A stretch of DNA of 25,652 bases from Roseateles sp. (GCA_019232985.1 JAFAMW010000049.1:1-25652), one strand, 5' to 3'; counted from the first letter of the stretch, positions 1 through 10,280 are shown. The notes: a model not told the origin generated them from the sequence alone. Numbers and translations are program-made.

Positions 1-444
1 GATGCCGTCGATGGTCTCGTTGGTGCAGACGTGGACGTAGTCGGCGCCTTCGCGCAGTTGCCACTGCGACACGGGCTTGAAGCCTTCCGCCGCGATCTGT
101 ACGTCGGCATAACGACGGGCCTCGACGGCGGACTTCTTCGACCAGGAGCCGGTGACAACGACGTCGACCTTGCCGGCGCTGGCCAGGTTCATCGGCAGGA
201 TCGCGTTCTCACCGAGACCGCCGCCCTGCATGAACAGGATGCGGAACTCGGGCGGCACCGAGAGCAGTGCACGTAAGCAGGCCTCGGCGTCCTCGTAGAT
301 CGAGATGAACTCGCGGCCGCGATGGCTCATCTCCATCACGCTCATGCCGCTGCCGTGCCAGTCCAGCATCTCCGCCGCGGCCTGGCGCAGCACCTCCTCG
401 GGGAGGACGGCGGGTCCGGCGGAGAAGTTGAACGGGCGGCTCAT
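1..444 (-). CDS. serC: Phosphoserine aminotransferase SerC, N-terminal part (cut by window edge)
   Basis: PLP-dependent enzyme of serine synthesis that converts 3-phosphohydroxypyruvate and glutamate to phosphoserine; it also serves pyridoxine synthesis. The first 148 residues are present. They begin [15 protein letters not shown], the typical SerC N-terminus, followed by the [15 protein letters not shown] segment, the FMQGGG cofactor-phosphate loop near residue 77 and the CTNETIDGI segment at the window edge. The PLP-binding lysine and the rest of the protein (normally about 360 residues) lie outside the window. The start is the ATG at 444-442, 25 bases after the stop of the DUF2059 gene. 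It appears to be the third gene of a gyrA - DUF2059 - serC operon, an order I recognise from Burkholderiales. SerB, the next enzyme of the pathway, is encoded separately at 10274-10978. Confidence 0.97.
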   Translation of the reverse strand, partial: MSRPFNFSAGPAVLPEEVLRQAAAEMLDWHGSGMSVMEMSHRGREFISIYEDAEACLRALLSVPPEFRILFMQGGGLGENAILPMNLASAGKVDVVVTGSWSKKSAVEARRYADVQIAAEGFKPVSQWQLREGADYVHVCTNETIDGI

Positions 445-469
445 CGAGCGAACTGCTGCCTTCTGGGGT

Positions 470-1098
470 TTACTTCTTGGCCGGGGCGCTGGCGGGGGCG
501 CTGGCAGGGGCGGCGGCCGGCTTCACGCCGAGCTGCTTCGCCATGTCGAGCTGCAGGGTCTTGAAGTGCGCCTCGAGCGTCGGGCCGTTGTCGGCCATCA
601 GCTTCTGGGCCAGCGCGTTCTGCAGCTCGCCGCCGAATTCGCCGAACTTCTTGCTCGCCGGCGACTTCAGGAACGCGACGACCTGGCGCAGCTCGTCCTC
701 GCTGAAGCGCTCGTTGATCAGCGGCGCGGTGAGGGTCGGCTGGAGCTTGTCGGCCTGGGCCGCGAGCATGTCGCCGTTGGTCTGGGCGAACTGCTTGACC
801 TCGGCCTCGATCGCCTGAGCGACGGCCTGGCGCTTGTCGGCCGGGACGTTCTGCAGCGCCTGGCCGGCGCCCTGCATCAGCGGCTGCAGCGGGCGCTGCA
901 CGACCGCGCGCGCGACGGCTTCGACGCCGGGCTTTTGCAGCGCGATCAGCTCGTTGATCAGGGCCTGCTTGGCCGGCGACGGCGGCGCGACGGCGGCGGC
1001 CGAGGCCGCGGCGGCCGGCTTCGACGCCTGCGCGAGGGCCAGGGGCGCGCTGGCGACGAGGCCGGCGGCGAGCAGCAGCTTGAGCTGGTTCTTCAAGT

Positions 1099-1102
<4 letters not shown>
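470..1102 (-). CDS. Secreted DUF2059-family protein between gyrA and serC
   Basis: Protein of 210 residues with an N-terminal export signal: basic MNLKNQLK, a hydrophobic stretch [16 protein letters not shown], and probable cleavage after AQA near residue 26. An Ala/Ser/Pro-rich linker follows. The C-terminal half is helical and carries the DUF2059 signature ([25 protein letters not shown], in two adjoining parts, about residues 130-154). The tail [13 protein letters not shown] is low-complexity. The function of DUF2059 is unknown; the signal peptide places it in the periplasm. Its ATG overlaps the gyrA stop by four bases (ATGA, 1102-1099), so it is probably translated by coupling to gyrA. 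Nothing suggests a direct role with gyrase. The family call is firm; function is not known. Confidence 0.9.
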
Positions 1103-3732
<2,630 letters not shown>

Positions 3733-3791
3733 GGGGGCCTCGCGGCGACCGCCAGGACGGCGGGCCTTGTGATCTGGGCTTAAAACGCGCG

Positions 3792-3797
3792 ATTCTA
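3792..3797 (-). promoter_or_regulatory. Candidate -10 hexamer for gyrA operon
   Basis: On the minus strand this reads TAGAAT (5 of 6 to TATAAT), about 60 bases before the gyrA ATG. It would give an untranslated leader of roughly 50 bases. No convincing -35 hexamer sits 16-18 bases further upstream, so the call is tentative. Confidence 0.35.
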
Positions 3798-3867
3798 TGC
3801 CCGCCCCACCCTGTCGCTGAGGCGCAACAGGCAGTCATAGGCTGGGTCAAGGCCCGGCCGACAATGC

Positions 3868-3895
3868 TTAAGTCTCAAGAGGTGCGTGGCACAAT
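3868..3895 (+). promoter_or_regulatory. Candidate promoter for the upstream ORF and ompA
   Basis: TTAAGT at 3868-3873 and CACAAT at 3890-3895 are separated by 16 bases and resemble a sigma-70 promoter. Transcription would start near 3902, giving a leader of about 150 bases that contains the small ORF at 3921-4055. The same CACAAT hexamer occurs at the proposed ompR and SnoaL-gene promoters in this window. Confidence 0.4.
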
Positions 3896-3920
3896 CGATG
3901 AGTCCCTGGGAGAAACCCGC

Positions 3921-4055
3921 ATGAGCGTTTTTACCGAAGAGCCGCTTGCGCGGCGATTTGGCGAAGACGCGTGCCGGGCTCTCCCGAGGTTTTGTTCTAT
4001 CGCTTGGATGGACGTCCAGGGCCCCCGGGGCCAACCCGTGAGAGGAGAACCATGA
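3921..4055 (+). CDS. Possible 44-residue upstream ORF overlapping the ompA start
   Basis: The ATG at 3921 follows a GGGAGA element by about seven bases. The frame runs 44 codons (MSVFTEEPLARRFGEDACRA at the N-terminus) and ends in a TGA at 4053-4055 that overlaps the ompA ATG at 4052-4054. The peptide has no signal or recognisable domain, and Arg and Pro are frequent in its second half. Within it lie a GCCGC-TTGC-GCGGC hairpin (3941-3954) and a GC-rich inverted repeat at 4020-4032 just before the ompA ribosome site. It could be a leader peptide coupling or damping ompA translation, or a chance frame in the leader. I cannot tell whether it is conserved. Confidence 0.35.
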   Translation: MSVFTEEPLARRFGEDACRALPRFCSIAWMDVQGPRGQPVRGEP

Positions 4056-4708
4056 AGAAACTGAACCGTGTGGCGGCGTTGTTTGCCGTCGCGGCGATTG
4101 CGGCGACTGGCGCTTCGGCCCAGACCGTCGACAATTGGCGCGCAGCTGACGGCCAAACTGTCTGGAAGAACGGCACGAACGAGCTGTGCTGGCGTGATGC
4201 GAACTGGACGCCGGCAACGGGCGTGCAGGGTTGCGATGGCGTGCCGCCGCCGCCGGCGCCTGTTCCGCCGCCCCCGCCCCCCCCGCCGCCGCCGCCGCCG
4301 CCCCCGCCGGTCGAGGCGCCGAAGCCCCCGCCGGCGATGCCGACGAGCGTCAAGGTGACCTTCGCCGCCGACGCGTTCTTCGACTTCGACAAGGCCGTGC
4401 TGAAGGCCGAAGGCAAGAGCAAGCTCGACGAGCTGGTCGACAAGACCAAGGACATCGCGCTCGAAGTCATCATCGCCGTCGGTCACACCGACTCGGTCGG
4501 CTCGGACGCCTACAACCAGAAGCTGTCGGTGCGTCGCGCCGAAGCCGTCAAGGCCTATCTGGTCGGCAAGGGTATCGAGAAGAACCGTGTCTACACCGAA
4601 GGCAAGGGCAAGCGCCAGCCGGTCGCCGACAACAAGACCGCCGAAGGCCGCGCGAAGAACCGTCGCGTGGAAATCGAAGTCGTCGGCACCAAGACCGAAA
4701 TGAAGTGA
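4052..4708 (+). CDS. OmpA-family peptidoglycan-anchoring protein with polyproline linker
   Basis: Outer-membrane-associated protein of 218 residues. The signal peptide ends near ASA-Q (residues 1-23). A short module (about 25-62) has the pattern W-R-x-x-D-G-Q-x-V-W-K-N-G-T with two cysteines, as seen in Burkholderiales OmpA-like proteins. A linker (65-94) follows with a run of 15 prolines (72-86), then a complete OmpA C-terminal domain (about 99-213). That domain has FFDFDK, the [20 protein letters not shown] peptidoglycan-binding segment and the NRRVEIEV end. There is no eight-stranded barrel, so it is a tether rather than a porin. The start at 4052 is preferred because AGAGGAG lies just upstream and it opens a clean signal peptide; in-frame extension to 3971 would spoil it. 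A strong terminator follows. Long proline runs normally need elongation factor P. Confidence 0.95.
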   Translation: MKKLNRVAALFAVAAIAATGASAQTVDNWRAADGQTVWKNGTNELCWRDANWTPATGVQGCDGVPPPPAPVPPPPPPPPPPPPPPPVEAPKPPPAMPTSVKVTFAADAFFDFDKAVLKAEGKSKLDELVDKTKDIALEVIIAVGHTDSVGSDAYNQKLSVRRAEAVKAYLVGKGIEKNRVYTEGKGKRQPVADNKTAEGRAKNRRVEIEVVGTKTEMK

Positions 4709-4744
4709 GGCGCCGCGGGGGCCTGAGCCCCGCCGCTTCGCCAG

Positions 4745-4768
4745 ACCCCGCCTCGGCGGGGTTTTTTT
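4745..4768 (+). terminator. Rho-independent terminator after ompA
   Basis: Stem ACCCCGC / GCGGGGT (7 bp) with loop CTCG, followed directly by a run of seven T (4762-4768). A second hairpin (GCGGGG / CCCCGC, 4715-4733) lies between it and the ompA stop. This is the clearest intrinsic terminator in the window and it isolates ompA from ubiG. Confidence 0.92.
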
Positions 4769-4782
4769 ATGCGCGGCCCGTT

Positions 4783-4788
4783 TACGAT
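4783..4788 (+). promoter_or_regulatory. -10-like TACGAT six bases before the ubiG ATG (possible leaderless start)
   Basis: TACGAT at 4783-4788 is followed by exactly six bases and the ubiG ATG at 4795. No Shine-Dalgarno sequence is present between the ompA terminator and the start. Transcription from this hexamer would begin at or next to the A of the ATG. Confidence 0.45.
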
Positions 4789-4794
4789 AAGCCC

Positions 4795-5499
4795 ATGAGC
4801 CTCAACGCAGATCCCCAGGAGCTCGCCAAGTTCGGCGAGCTCGCCCATCGCTGGTGGGACCCCGACAGCGAATTCAAGCCCCTGCACCAGATCAACCCGC
4901 TGCGCCTTGCGTGGATCGACGCGCTCGCGGGCCTCGCCGGCAAGACCGCGCTCGACGTCGGCTGCGGCGGCGGCATCCTGTCGGACTCGATGGCGCGGCG
5001 CGGCGCCCAGGTGCTCGGCATCGACCTGTCGACCAAGCCGCTCAAGGTCGCCCAGCTCCACGCGCTGGAGGCCGGCACCGCGAACGTCGAGTACCGCGAG
5101 ATCGCCGTCGAAGCGCTCGCGGCCGAGCGCCCGGCCTCGTTCGACGTCGTGACCTGCATGGAGATGCTCGAGCATGTGCCCGACCCGGCCTCGGTCGTGC
5201 GCGCGCTCGGCGAGCTCGTCAAGCCGGGCGGCTGGGTCTTCCTGTCGACGCTGAACCGCAACCTCAAGTCCTTCCTGTTCGCGATCGTCGGCGCCGAATA
5301 CCTGCTCAAGCTGCTGCCGGCCGGCACCCACGAGTATTCGCGCTTCATCAAGCCGAGCGAGCTCGCCGCGATGTGCCGCGACGCCGGGCTCGAGCTCGTC
5401 GCGAGCAAGGGCCTGAGCTACCAGCCGCTCACGCAGCGCTACGCGCTCGGCCAGGACACCGACGTCAACTACCTGCTGGCCTGCCGCCGGCCCGGTTGA
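4795..5499 (+). CDS. ubiG: Ubiquinone biosynthesis O-methyltransferase UbiG
   Basis: SAM-dependent methyltransferase that performs both O-methylations of ubiquinone synthesis. The 234 residues fit the family (E. coli 240). The N-terminus contains [20 protein letters not shown] and NPLR, hallmark UbiG segments. The SAM loop DVGCGGG is at residues 54-60, the acidic end of strand 2 is GIDLS, and motif II is [13 protein letters not shown]. The later segments [19 protein letters not shown] and [17 protein letters not shown] are typical of UbiG and support it over a generic methyltransferase. The ATG at 4795 gives the normal N-terminus. Only two bases separate its stop from the gph start, so the two are cotranscribed. 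Confidence 0.97.
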   Translation: MSLNADPQELAKFGELAHRWWDPDSEFKPLHQINPLRLAWIDALAGLAGKTALDVGCGGGILSDSMARRGAQVLGIDLSTKPLKVAQLHALEAGTANVEYREIAVEALAAERPASFDVVTCMEMLEHVPDPASVVRALGELVKPGGWVFLSTLNRNLKSFLFAIVGAEYLLKLLPAGTHEYSRFIKPSELAAMCRDAGLELVASKGLSYQPLTQRYALGQDTDVNYLLACRRPG

Positions 5500-5501
5500 C
5501 G

Positions 5502-6191
5502 ATGAGCGGCATCGCCGCCGTGCTGTTCGACCTCGACGGCACGCTCGTCGACAGCGCGCCCGACCTCGCCGGCGCGGCCAACGAGATGCTCGGCGCGCGC
5601 GGCCTGGAGCCGATGCCCTACGCGCAGCTGCGCGGCCACGCGGGCAGCGGCGCGCGCGGCATGGTCGGCCAGGCCTTCGGCTGCGCGCCCGGCCAGCCCG
5701 GCTACGAGGCGCTCAAGGACGAGTTCCTCGCGCGCTACGAGCAGCGCCTGTTGCGGCTCACCCGCGTGTTCGACGCGGTGCCCGCGCTGCTCGACGCGCT
5801 CGCGGCGCGGGGCCTGCCCTGGGGCGTCGTGACGAACAAGGCCGAGTTCCTCGCGCGCCCGCTCGTGGCGGCGATGGGCTGGCACGCCCAGGCCGGGAGC
5901 CTCGTCGGCGGGGACACGACGCCGCACCGCAAGCCGCACCCGGCGCCGCTGCTCGAGGCCGCGCGGCGCCTCGGCGTCGCGCCGGCGGCCTGCGTCTACG
6001 TCGGCGACGACGCGCGCGACATCGCCGCGGGCCGCGCCGCCGGCATGGCGACGCTCGCCGCGGCCTGGGGCTATCTGGGCGAGCCCGCCGACCCGGCCGC
6101 CTGGGGCGCCGACGGCGTCGCGAGCGCGCCGCAGCAATTACCTGCGCTCATGGCCGCACTCCAGATCGACCGCGCGGCGCGACGGGGCTGA
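5502..6191 (+). CDS. gph: HAD phosphatase, phosphoglycolate phosphatase (Gph) type
   Basis: Haloacid-dehalogenase-superfamily phosphatase of 229 residues. Motif I is FDLDGTLVDS with nucleophile Asp10 and acid/base Asp12. A helical cap follows (about 16-90). Motif II is VVTNK, motif III uses the lysine in HRKPHP, and motif IV is VGDDARDI. This is the pattern of Gph, which removes phosphate from 2-phosphoglycolate. The gene follows ubiG after two bases. Related HAD enzymes in the same place, including the MupP type that acts on MurNAc-6-phosphate, look very similar at this level, so the substrate is less certain than the family. Confidence 0.88.
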   Translation: MSGIAAVLFDLDGTLVDSAPDLAGAANEMLGARGLEPMPYAQLRGHAGSGARGMVGQAFGCAPGQPGYEALKDEFLARYEQRLLRLTRVFDAVPALLDALAARGLPWGVVTNKAEFLARPLVAAMGWHAQAGSLVGGDTTPHRKPHPAPLLEAARRLGVAPAACVYVGDDARDIAAGRAAGMATLAAAWGYLGEPADPAAWGADGVASAPQQLPALMAALQIDRAARRG

Positions 6192-6215
6192 CGCGGCGCG
6201 GGCCGCGGCGGCGGC

Positions 6216-6221
6216 TACAGT
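6216..6221 (+). promoter_or_regulatory. -10-like TACAGT six bases before the thiamine-diphosphate enzyme ATG
   Basis: TACAGT at 6216-6221 is followed by CACACC and the ATG at 6228. The short gap after gph contains no Shine-Dalgarno match. The spacing equals that at ubiG, paiB, the serine hydrolase and ispD, suggesting a leaderless transcript. Confidence 0.45.
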
Positions 6222-6227
6222 CACACC

Positions 6228-8048
6228 ATGACTGCTGCTGCACAAACCACTTCCGGCGCCCGCCTTGCGGGTCATCTGCTCGTCGAGGCGCTCGTCGCCC
6301 AGGGCGTCGACACCGTGTTCGGTGTCCCCGGCGAAAGCTACCTGGCCGTGCTCGACGGCTTCCACGAGCACCGCGACAAGATCCGCTTCGTCGCCTGCCG
6401 CCAGGAAGGCGGCGCGGCCTTCATGGCCGAGGCCCAGGGCAAGCTCACGGGCCGCCCGGGCATCTGCTTCGTCACGCGCGGCCCGGGTGCTACGAACGCG
6501 AGCATCGGCCTGCACACGGCGTTCCAGGACTCGACGCCGATGGTGCTGCTGATCGGCCAGGTCGCGAGCGACCAGCGCGACCGCGAAGCCTTCCAGGAAG
6601 TCGACTACCGCCAGATGTTCGGCCCCGGCACGCTCGGCATGGCCAAGTGGGTCGGCGAGGTTCACGAGGCCGACCGCCTGCCCGAGTACGTCGCGCGCGC
6701 GTTCCACACCGCGCAGCAGGGCCGCCCGGGCCCGGTCGTGCTCGTGTTGCCCGAGGACATGCTGACCAAAGCCACCACCGCGCCCGTGCTGCCGCGCGCC
6801 GAACCCGCGCTCGCCGCGCCGCCGCCGGCCGCGATGAGCGCGCTGCGCGAGCGCCTGCTGCGCGCGGAGCGCCCGTTCGTGATCGCGGGCGGCAGCGGCT
6901 GGACGCCGCAGGCCACCGCCGAGCTGCAACGCTTCGCCGAGGCCTGGCAGCTGCCGGTCGGCTGCGCGTTCCGCTTCCAGGACCTGTTCGACAACGGACA
7001 TCCGCTGTACGCGGGCGACGTCGGCATCGGCATCAACCCGAGGCTCGCCCAGCGCGTGCGCGACGCCGACCTGATCCTCGCGGTCGGCCCGCGCCTCGGC
7101 GAGATGACGACCGGCGGCTACACGCTGCTGCAGGCGCCGCGGCCGCGCCAGCCGCTCGTGCACATCCACGCGGGCGCCGAGGAGCTCGGCCGGGTCTACG
7201 CGGGCGAGCTGCTGATCAACGCGAGCATGCCCTGCGCGGCGGCCGCGCTCGCCGGGCTCGAAGCGCCGGCCGCCGCGCCGCGCTGGCAGGCCTGGGCGGC
7301 GGCCGCGCGCGCCGACTACGAGGCCAACCTGGTGCCGACGCCGGTCGCGCCGCTCGACATGGCCGAGGTCGTCGCGACGCTCGACCGCCTGCTGCCGCCG
7401 GGCACGATCTACACGAACGGCGCCGGCAACTATTCCGGCTGGCTGCACCGCTTCCACCGCTACACGGCGCTGCACCAGCATGGCCGCAACCAGCTCGCGC
7501 CGACGAGCGGCGCGATGGGCTACGGCCTGCCGGCCGCCGTCGCCGCGGCACTGCTGCAGCAGGAATGGCGCCCCCACGCTGCTGCTGCGCAGCAGCTGCC
7601 CCCCGAGGGGGCTCGGCAAGCTTGGGACGGTCCGGCGCTTGCCGGCCGCTGGTCGGTCAACATCGCCGGCGACGGCGACTTCCTGATGAACGGCCAGGAG
7701 CTCGCGACGGCGACCGGCTACGGCGCGAAGAAGCTGCTCTCGATCGTCGTCGACAACGGCACTTACGGCACGATCCGCATGCACCAGGAGCGCGAGTACC
7801 CGGCGCGCGTGTCGGGCACCGACCTGTTCAACCCCGACTTCGGCGCGCTCGCGCGCGCCTACGGCTGGCAGGCCGGCGAGACCGTGCGCCGCACCGAGGA
7901 CTTCGAGCCCGCGCTGCGCGCCGCGATCGCCCATGGCGGCGCGAGCCTGATCCACCTGAAGCTCGACGCCGAGGTGTCGACGAGCCGCACGACGCTCAGC
8001 GCGATCCGCGCGAGCGGCTTCGCCGCCGCGGCGAAGGCGGGCTCCTGA
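6228..8048 (+). CDS. Thiamine-diphosphate-dependent enzyme, acetolactate-synthase-like, with repeat-derived insertion
   Basis: Member of the large ThDP decarboxylase/acetolactate synthase family, 606 residues. The pyrimidine-binding domain (about 10-180) contains FGVPGESYLAVLD, the catalytic-type Glu60 in CRQEGGAAFMAEA and FVTRGPGATNASIG. The central domain spans about 205-345. The pyrophosphate domain has GAMGYGLPAAVAAALL and the metal-binding motif starting GDGDF at 481, ending at VDNGTYG. It is not clearly IlvB, since no regulatory subunit gene is adjacent; the substrate is unknown. Residues of about 446-472 are an extra segment (EWRPHAAAAQQL onwards), encoded by a palindromic repeat inserted in frame between a helix and the GDG strand, a likely surface loop. 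The reading frame is kept, so the protein is probably made. The S4 gene begins within its stop (TGATG). Confidence 0.9.
   Translation: MTAAAQTTSGARLAGHLLVEALVAQGVDTVFGVPGESYLAVLDGFHEHRDKIRFVACRQEGGAAFMAEAQGKLTGRPGICFVTRGPGATNASIGLHTAFQDSTPMVLLIGQVASDQRDREAFQEVDYRQMFGPGTLGMAKWVGEVHEADRLPEYVARAFHTAQQGRPGPVVLVLPEDMLTKATTAPVLPRAEPALAAPPPAAMSALRERLLRAERPFVIAGGSGWTPQATAELQRFAEAWQLPVGCAFRFQDLFDNGHPLYAGDVGIGINPRLAQRVRDADLILAVGPRLGEMTTGGYTLLQAPRPRQPLVHIHAGAEELGRVYAGELLINASMPCAAAALAGLEAPAAAPRWQAWAAAARADYEANLVPTPVAPLDMAEVVATLDRLLPPGTIYTNGAGNYSGWLHRFHRYTALHQHGRNQLAPTSGAMGYGLPAAVAAALLQQEWRPHAAAAQQLPPEGARQAWDGPALAGRWSVNIAGDGDFLMNGQELATATGYGAKKLLSIVVDNGTYGTIRMHQEREYPARVSGTDLFNPDFGALARAYGWQAGETVRRTEDFEPALRAAIAHGGASLIHLKLDAEVSTSRTTLSAIRASGFAAAAKAGS
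7563..7643 (+). repeat. Palindromic repeat element inserted in frame in a coding gene
   Basis: About 81 bases (27 codons) that do not belong to the enzyme family. They contain a perfect 16-base palindrome GCTGCTGCGCAGCAGC (7581-7596), then a hairpin GCCCCC-CGA-GGGGGC (7598-7612), and end in GCTTGGGACGGTCCGGCGCT (7620-7639). The first GCCCCC at 7570 can also pair with the last GGGGGC. A related copy lies at 21350-21479 on the other strand, sharing the hairpin with the same CGA loop and 19 of 21 positions of the end motif. It resembles GC-rich intergenic repeats I recall from Comamonadaceae. The edges are estimated from where homology to the enzyme should resume. Confidence 0.75.
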
Positions 8049-8281
8049 TGGGCGCGCCGATCGCGTTCGCGCTGCGCGGCGAGTTCATCGAGCTCGACAA
8101 GCTGCTCAAGGCGACCGGCCTCGCCGAGAGCGGCGGCCGCGCGCGCATGCTGATCGCCGAAGGACAGGTGCAGGTCGACGGCCAGCCCGAGTCGCGCAAG
8201 ACCGCGAAGATCCGCGCGGGTCAGCGCGTGCAGCTCGGCGACCAGCAGATCGTCGTCGAGGGCGACCCCGCGGCCGCCTGA
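8048..8281 (+). CDS. Small S4-domain RNA-binding protein (YbcJ type)
   Basis: A 77-residue protein made almost entirely of an S4 fold: FIELDKLLKATGLAESGGRARMLI is the two-helix part (about residues 13-36), followed by EGQVQVDGQPESRKTAKIRAGQRV, the S4 strand and loop. This matches the YbcJ/COG2501 group of small RNA-binding proteins, thought to bind structured RNA; the exact target is not established. The ATG at 8048-8050 shares a base with the preceding stop (TGATG), so it is probably translated by reinitiation after the thiamine-diphosphate enzyme. The functional link between the two is not obvious. Confidence 0.88.
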   Translation: MGAPIAFALRGEFIELDKLLKATGLAESGGRARMLIAEGQVQVDGQPESRKTAKIRAGQRVQLGDQQIVVEGDPAAA

Positions 8282-8294
8282 GGCCAGGCTCCCC

Positions 8295-8321
8295 TCGAGA
8301 CCGTATGGCTCGCCGTCTCGA
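8295..8321. terminator. Possible hairpin between convergent genes
   Basis: TCGAGAC / GTCTCGA forms a 7-bp stem around a 13-base loop in the 43-base gap between the S4 gene and the GGDEF-EAL gene, which converge here. No T-run follows on either strand, so intrinsic termination is uncertain. Confidence 0.35.
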
Positions 8322-8324
8322 CGC

Positions 8325-10181
8325 TCAGTCGTCGACGACGACCCCCGCGCCGACCGCCGCGTCGCCGGCTGCGGCGTCGCGCCCGCGCAGCCAGTCGGCG
8401 AACGCGTCGGCGGCCATCGCGCGCGCGTAGAGCCAGCCCTGCGCGCTCGGGCAGCCGGCGCTGAGCAGCAGGGCGCGCTGGCCCTCGGTCTCGACGCCCT
8501 CGGCGACGACGTCGAGGCCCAGCGTGCGGCCGATGCCGATCGCCGCGCGCGCGAGCGCGAGGTCCTCGGGGTCGTGCTCGATGTCGCGCACGAAGCTGCG
8601 GTCGAGCTTGAGCTCGCAGACCGGCAGGCGGCGCAGGTAGCTCAGGCTCGAGTAGCCGGTGCCGAAGTCGTCGACCGAGAGCCGCACGCCCATGCCGTGC
8701 AGCGCGCGCAGCTGGGCGCTCGCGTGCTCGTTGTCGTCGAGCATCAGGCGCTCGGTGACCTCGAGCGTGAGGTCGCCGGCCGACAGGCCGTGGCGCGCCA
8801 CGAGCGCGCTCACATGCTCGGCGACCGCGTCGTGGCAAAAGCGCGGCGGCGACGCGTTGATCGAGACATTGGGCACCGCGAGCCCGGCCGCGCGCCAGGC
8901 CGCGAGCTGGGCGCAGGCCTCCTCGAGCACCCAGGCGTCGAGCGGGCGGATAAGGCCGCAGTCCTCGGCGACCGGGATGAAGCGGTCGGGCGGGATCATG
9001 CCGAGCTCGGGGTCGTGCCAGCGCACGAGCGCCTCGACGCCGTTGAGCGCGCCGCTCGCGAGCGCGACCTTGGGCTGGTAGTGCACGCTCAAAGCGCCGC
9101 GCCGTGTCAGCGCGCGGCGCAGGCCGGCCTCGACCGCGAGGCGCTTCTCGAGCTCCGCGTTCATCGCCTTGAGGAAGTAGCGCGTGCAGTTGCGGCCCGC
9201 GCGCTTGGCCTCGTACATCGCCATCTCGGCGCTGCGCAGCAGCGCGTCGAGGTCGAGGCCGTCGGCCGGGTAGATCGCGATGCCGATGCTCGCGCTGATC
9301 TTGAGGTCGAGCTCGGCGACGCGCAGCATCGGCGCCAGCGCCGCCTGCAGCTTCTCGGCGACATGCTGGGCGTCGACGGCGCCGCAGCCGGGCAGCAGCA
9401 CGACGAACTCGTCGCCGCCGAGCCGCGCGATCGTGTCGGCCGCGCGCAGCGGCACCTGCAGGCGCCGCGCGAGCTCGCGCAGCACCTCGTCGCCGCGCGC
9501 GTGGCCGAGCGAGTCGTTGAGGGTCTTGAAGCGGTCGAGGTCGAGCAGCAGCAGCGCGCCATGCGCGCCGAGCTCGCTCGCCATGTGCAGGGCCTGGCGC
9601 GCGCGGTCGGCGAACAGGCTGCGGTTCGGCAGGCTCGTGACGCTGTCGTAATAGGCGAGCCGCTCGATGCGGCGCTCGTGCTCGTCGTGGCGCAGCGCGA
9701 CGCGGCACAGCTGCAGGCTCGCGTCGACGAACTCGCGGTGCAGCGGGTCGACGGCCTGTTGCTGGCGGTAGTACAGCGCGAAGGTCAGCGCGACGCGGCC
9801 GCTGCCGTCGAACACCGGGCTCGACCAGCAGGCCGCGAGGCCGAAGGACATCGCGAGGCCGCGGTAGTCGTCCCACAGCGGGTCATGGGCGATGTCGCTG
9901 ACTTCGACGGGCTCGCCGCGCCACGCCGCCGTGCCGCAGGAGCCGGCCTTGGGCCCGATCGGCTGGCCGTCGACGGCGAGGCTGAAGGCCTTGGGCAGGC
10001 TCGGTGCCGCGAGCGCGCGCACGCGCCGGTCCTCGTCGACGCCGAGCACCGTGCACAGCACGCCCGGCGCGACGGACTCGAAACGCCGGCACAGCAGGTC
10101 CATGACGGCCTGCAAGGAGCGGCCCAGCGCGACCGCTTCGAGCACCTCACGCTGGATGTCGGCGAAGGCAGCGTTGGACAT
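8325..10181 (-). CDS. GAF-GGDEF-EAL cyclic-di-GMP turnover protein
   Basis: Protein of 618 residues without membrane segments. An N-terminal GAF sensor domain (about 5-165) includes AGSCGTAAWRGEPVEVSDI and ACWSSPVFDGSGRV. The diguanylate cyclase domain (about 170-335) has an intact GGDEF at 255-259 and a feedback-inhibition site RxxD at 246-249, five residues before it. The phosphodiesterase domain (about 355-605) has EAL at 383-385, SINAS, LEVTERL, DDFGTGYSSL, KLDRSFV and VAEGVETEGQ, so both catalytic sites look complete. It could make or degrade c-di-GMP according to the GAF ligand, which is unknown. The start at 10181 (MSNAAFADIQ) is preferred because AGGGAG lies a few bases upstream; an in-frame start at 10220 has no such support. 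Confidence 0.95.
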   Translation of the reverse strand: MSNAAFADIQREVLEAVALGRSLQAVMDLLCRRFESVAPGVLCTVLGVDEDRRVRALAAPSLPKAFSLAVDGQPIGPKAGSCGTAAWRGEPVEVSDIAHDPLWDDYRGLAMSFGLAACWSSPVFDGSGRVALTFALYYRQQQAVDPLHREFVDASLQLCRVALRHDEHERRIERLAYYDSVTSLPNRSLFADRARQALHMASELGAHGALLLLDLDRFKTLNDSLGHARGDEVLRELARRLQVPLRAADTIARLGGDEFVVLLPGCGAVDAQHVAEKLQAALAPMLRVAELDLKISASIGIAIYPADGLDLDALLRSAEMAMYEAKRAGRNCTRYFLKAMNAELEKRLAVEAGLRRALTRRGALSVHYQPKVALASGALNGVEALVRWHDPELGMIPPDRFIPVAEDCGLIRPLDAWVLEEACAQLAAWRAAGLAVPNVSINASPPRFCHDAVAEHVSALVARHGLSAGDLTLEVTERLMLDDNEHASAQLRALHGMGVRLSVDDFGTGYSSLSYLRRLPVCELKLDRSFVRDIEHDPEDLALARAAIGIGRTLGLDVVAEGVETEGQRALLLSAGCPSAQGWLYARAMAADAFADWLRGRDAAAGDAAVGAGVVVDD

Positions 10182-10257
10182 GCGCGCTCCCTGAACAGCT
10201 GAACGCAAAGCTTGCGCCAACTGACGTGCAGCCGCAAGTCCGTGAATTCACATTTGG

Positions 10258-10280
10258 GCGCTAACGAAAATGTTCAGCGC
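10258..10280 (-). terminator. Possible hairpin across the serB stop codon
   Basis: GCGCTAAC pairs with GTT(C)AGCGC, an 8-bp stem with one bulged base and a six-base A-rich loop, spanning the serB stop (10274-10276). No T-run follows in the serB direction. It may mark the 3' end of the paiB-serB mRNA ahead of the GGDEF-EAL gene. Confidence 0.35.

Noticed and set aside
4715..4733. Hairpin directly after ompA as the terminator
   Set aside because: It has a good stem but no T-run; the hairpin at 4745-4768 with seven T fits far better.
7563..7643. The extra segment as a frameshift or sequencing error
   Set aside because: The family sequence resumes in the same frame (VNIAGDGDF) and the extra bases match a repeat copy elsewhere in the window, so a real in-frame insertion is the better reading.
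7563..7643. CRISPR-like repeat
   Set aside because: Only a single copy at this place, no spacers at regular distance and no cas genes; the structure is that of a dispersed palindromic repeat.
6138..7955. Long open frame opposite the thiamine-diphosphate enzyme
   Set aside because: Biased low-complexity translation (RRR, AAR, LGE-type runs) and no recognisable motif; shadow of the real gene.
6228..8048. Biosynthetic acetolactate synthase IlvB
   Set aside because: No ilvN or ilvC neighbour is present, and the family resemblance is general, so a substrate-specific name would be overcalled.
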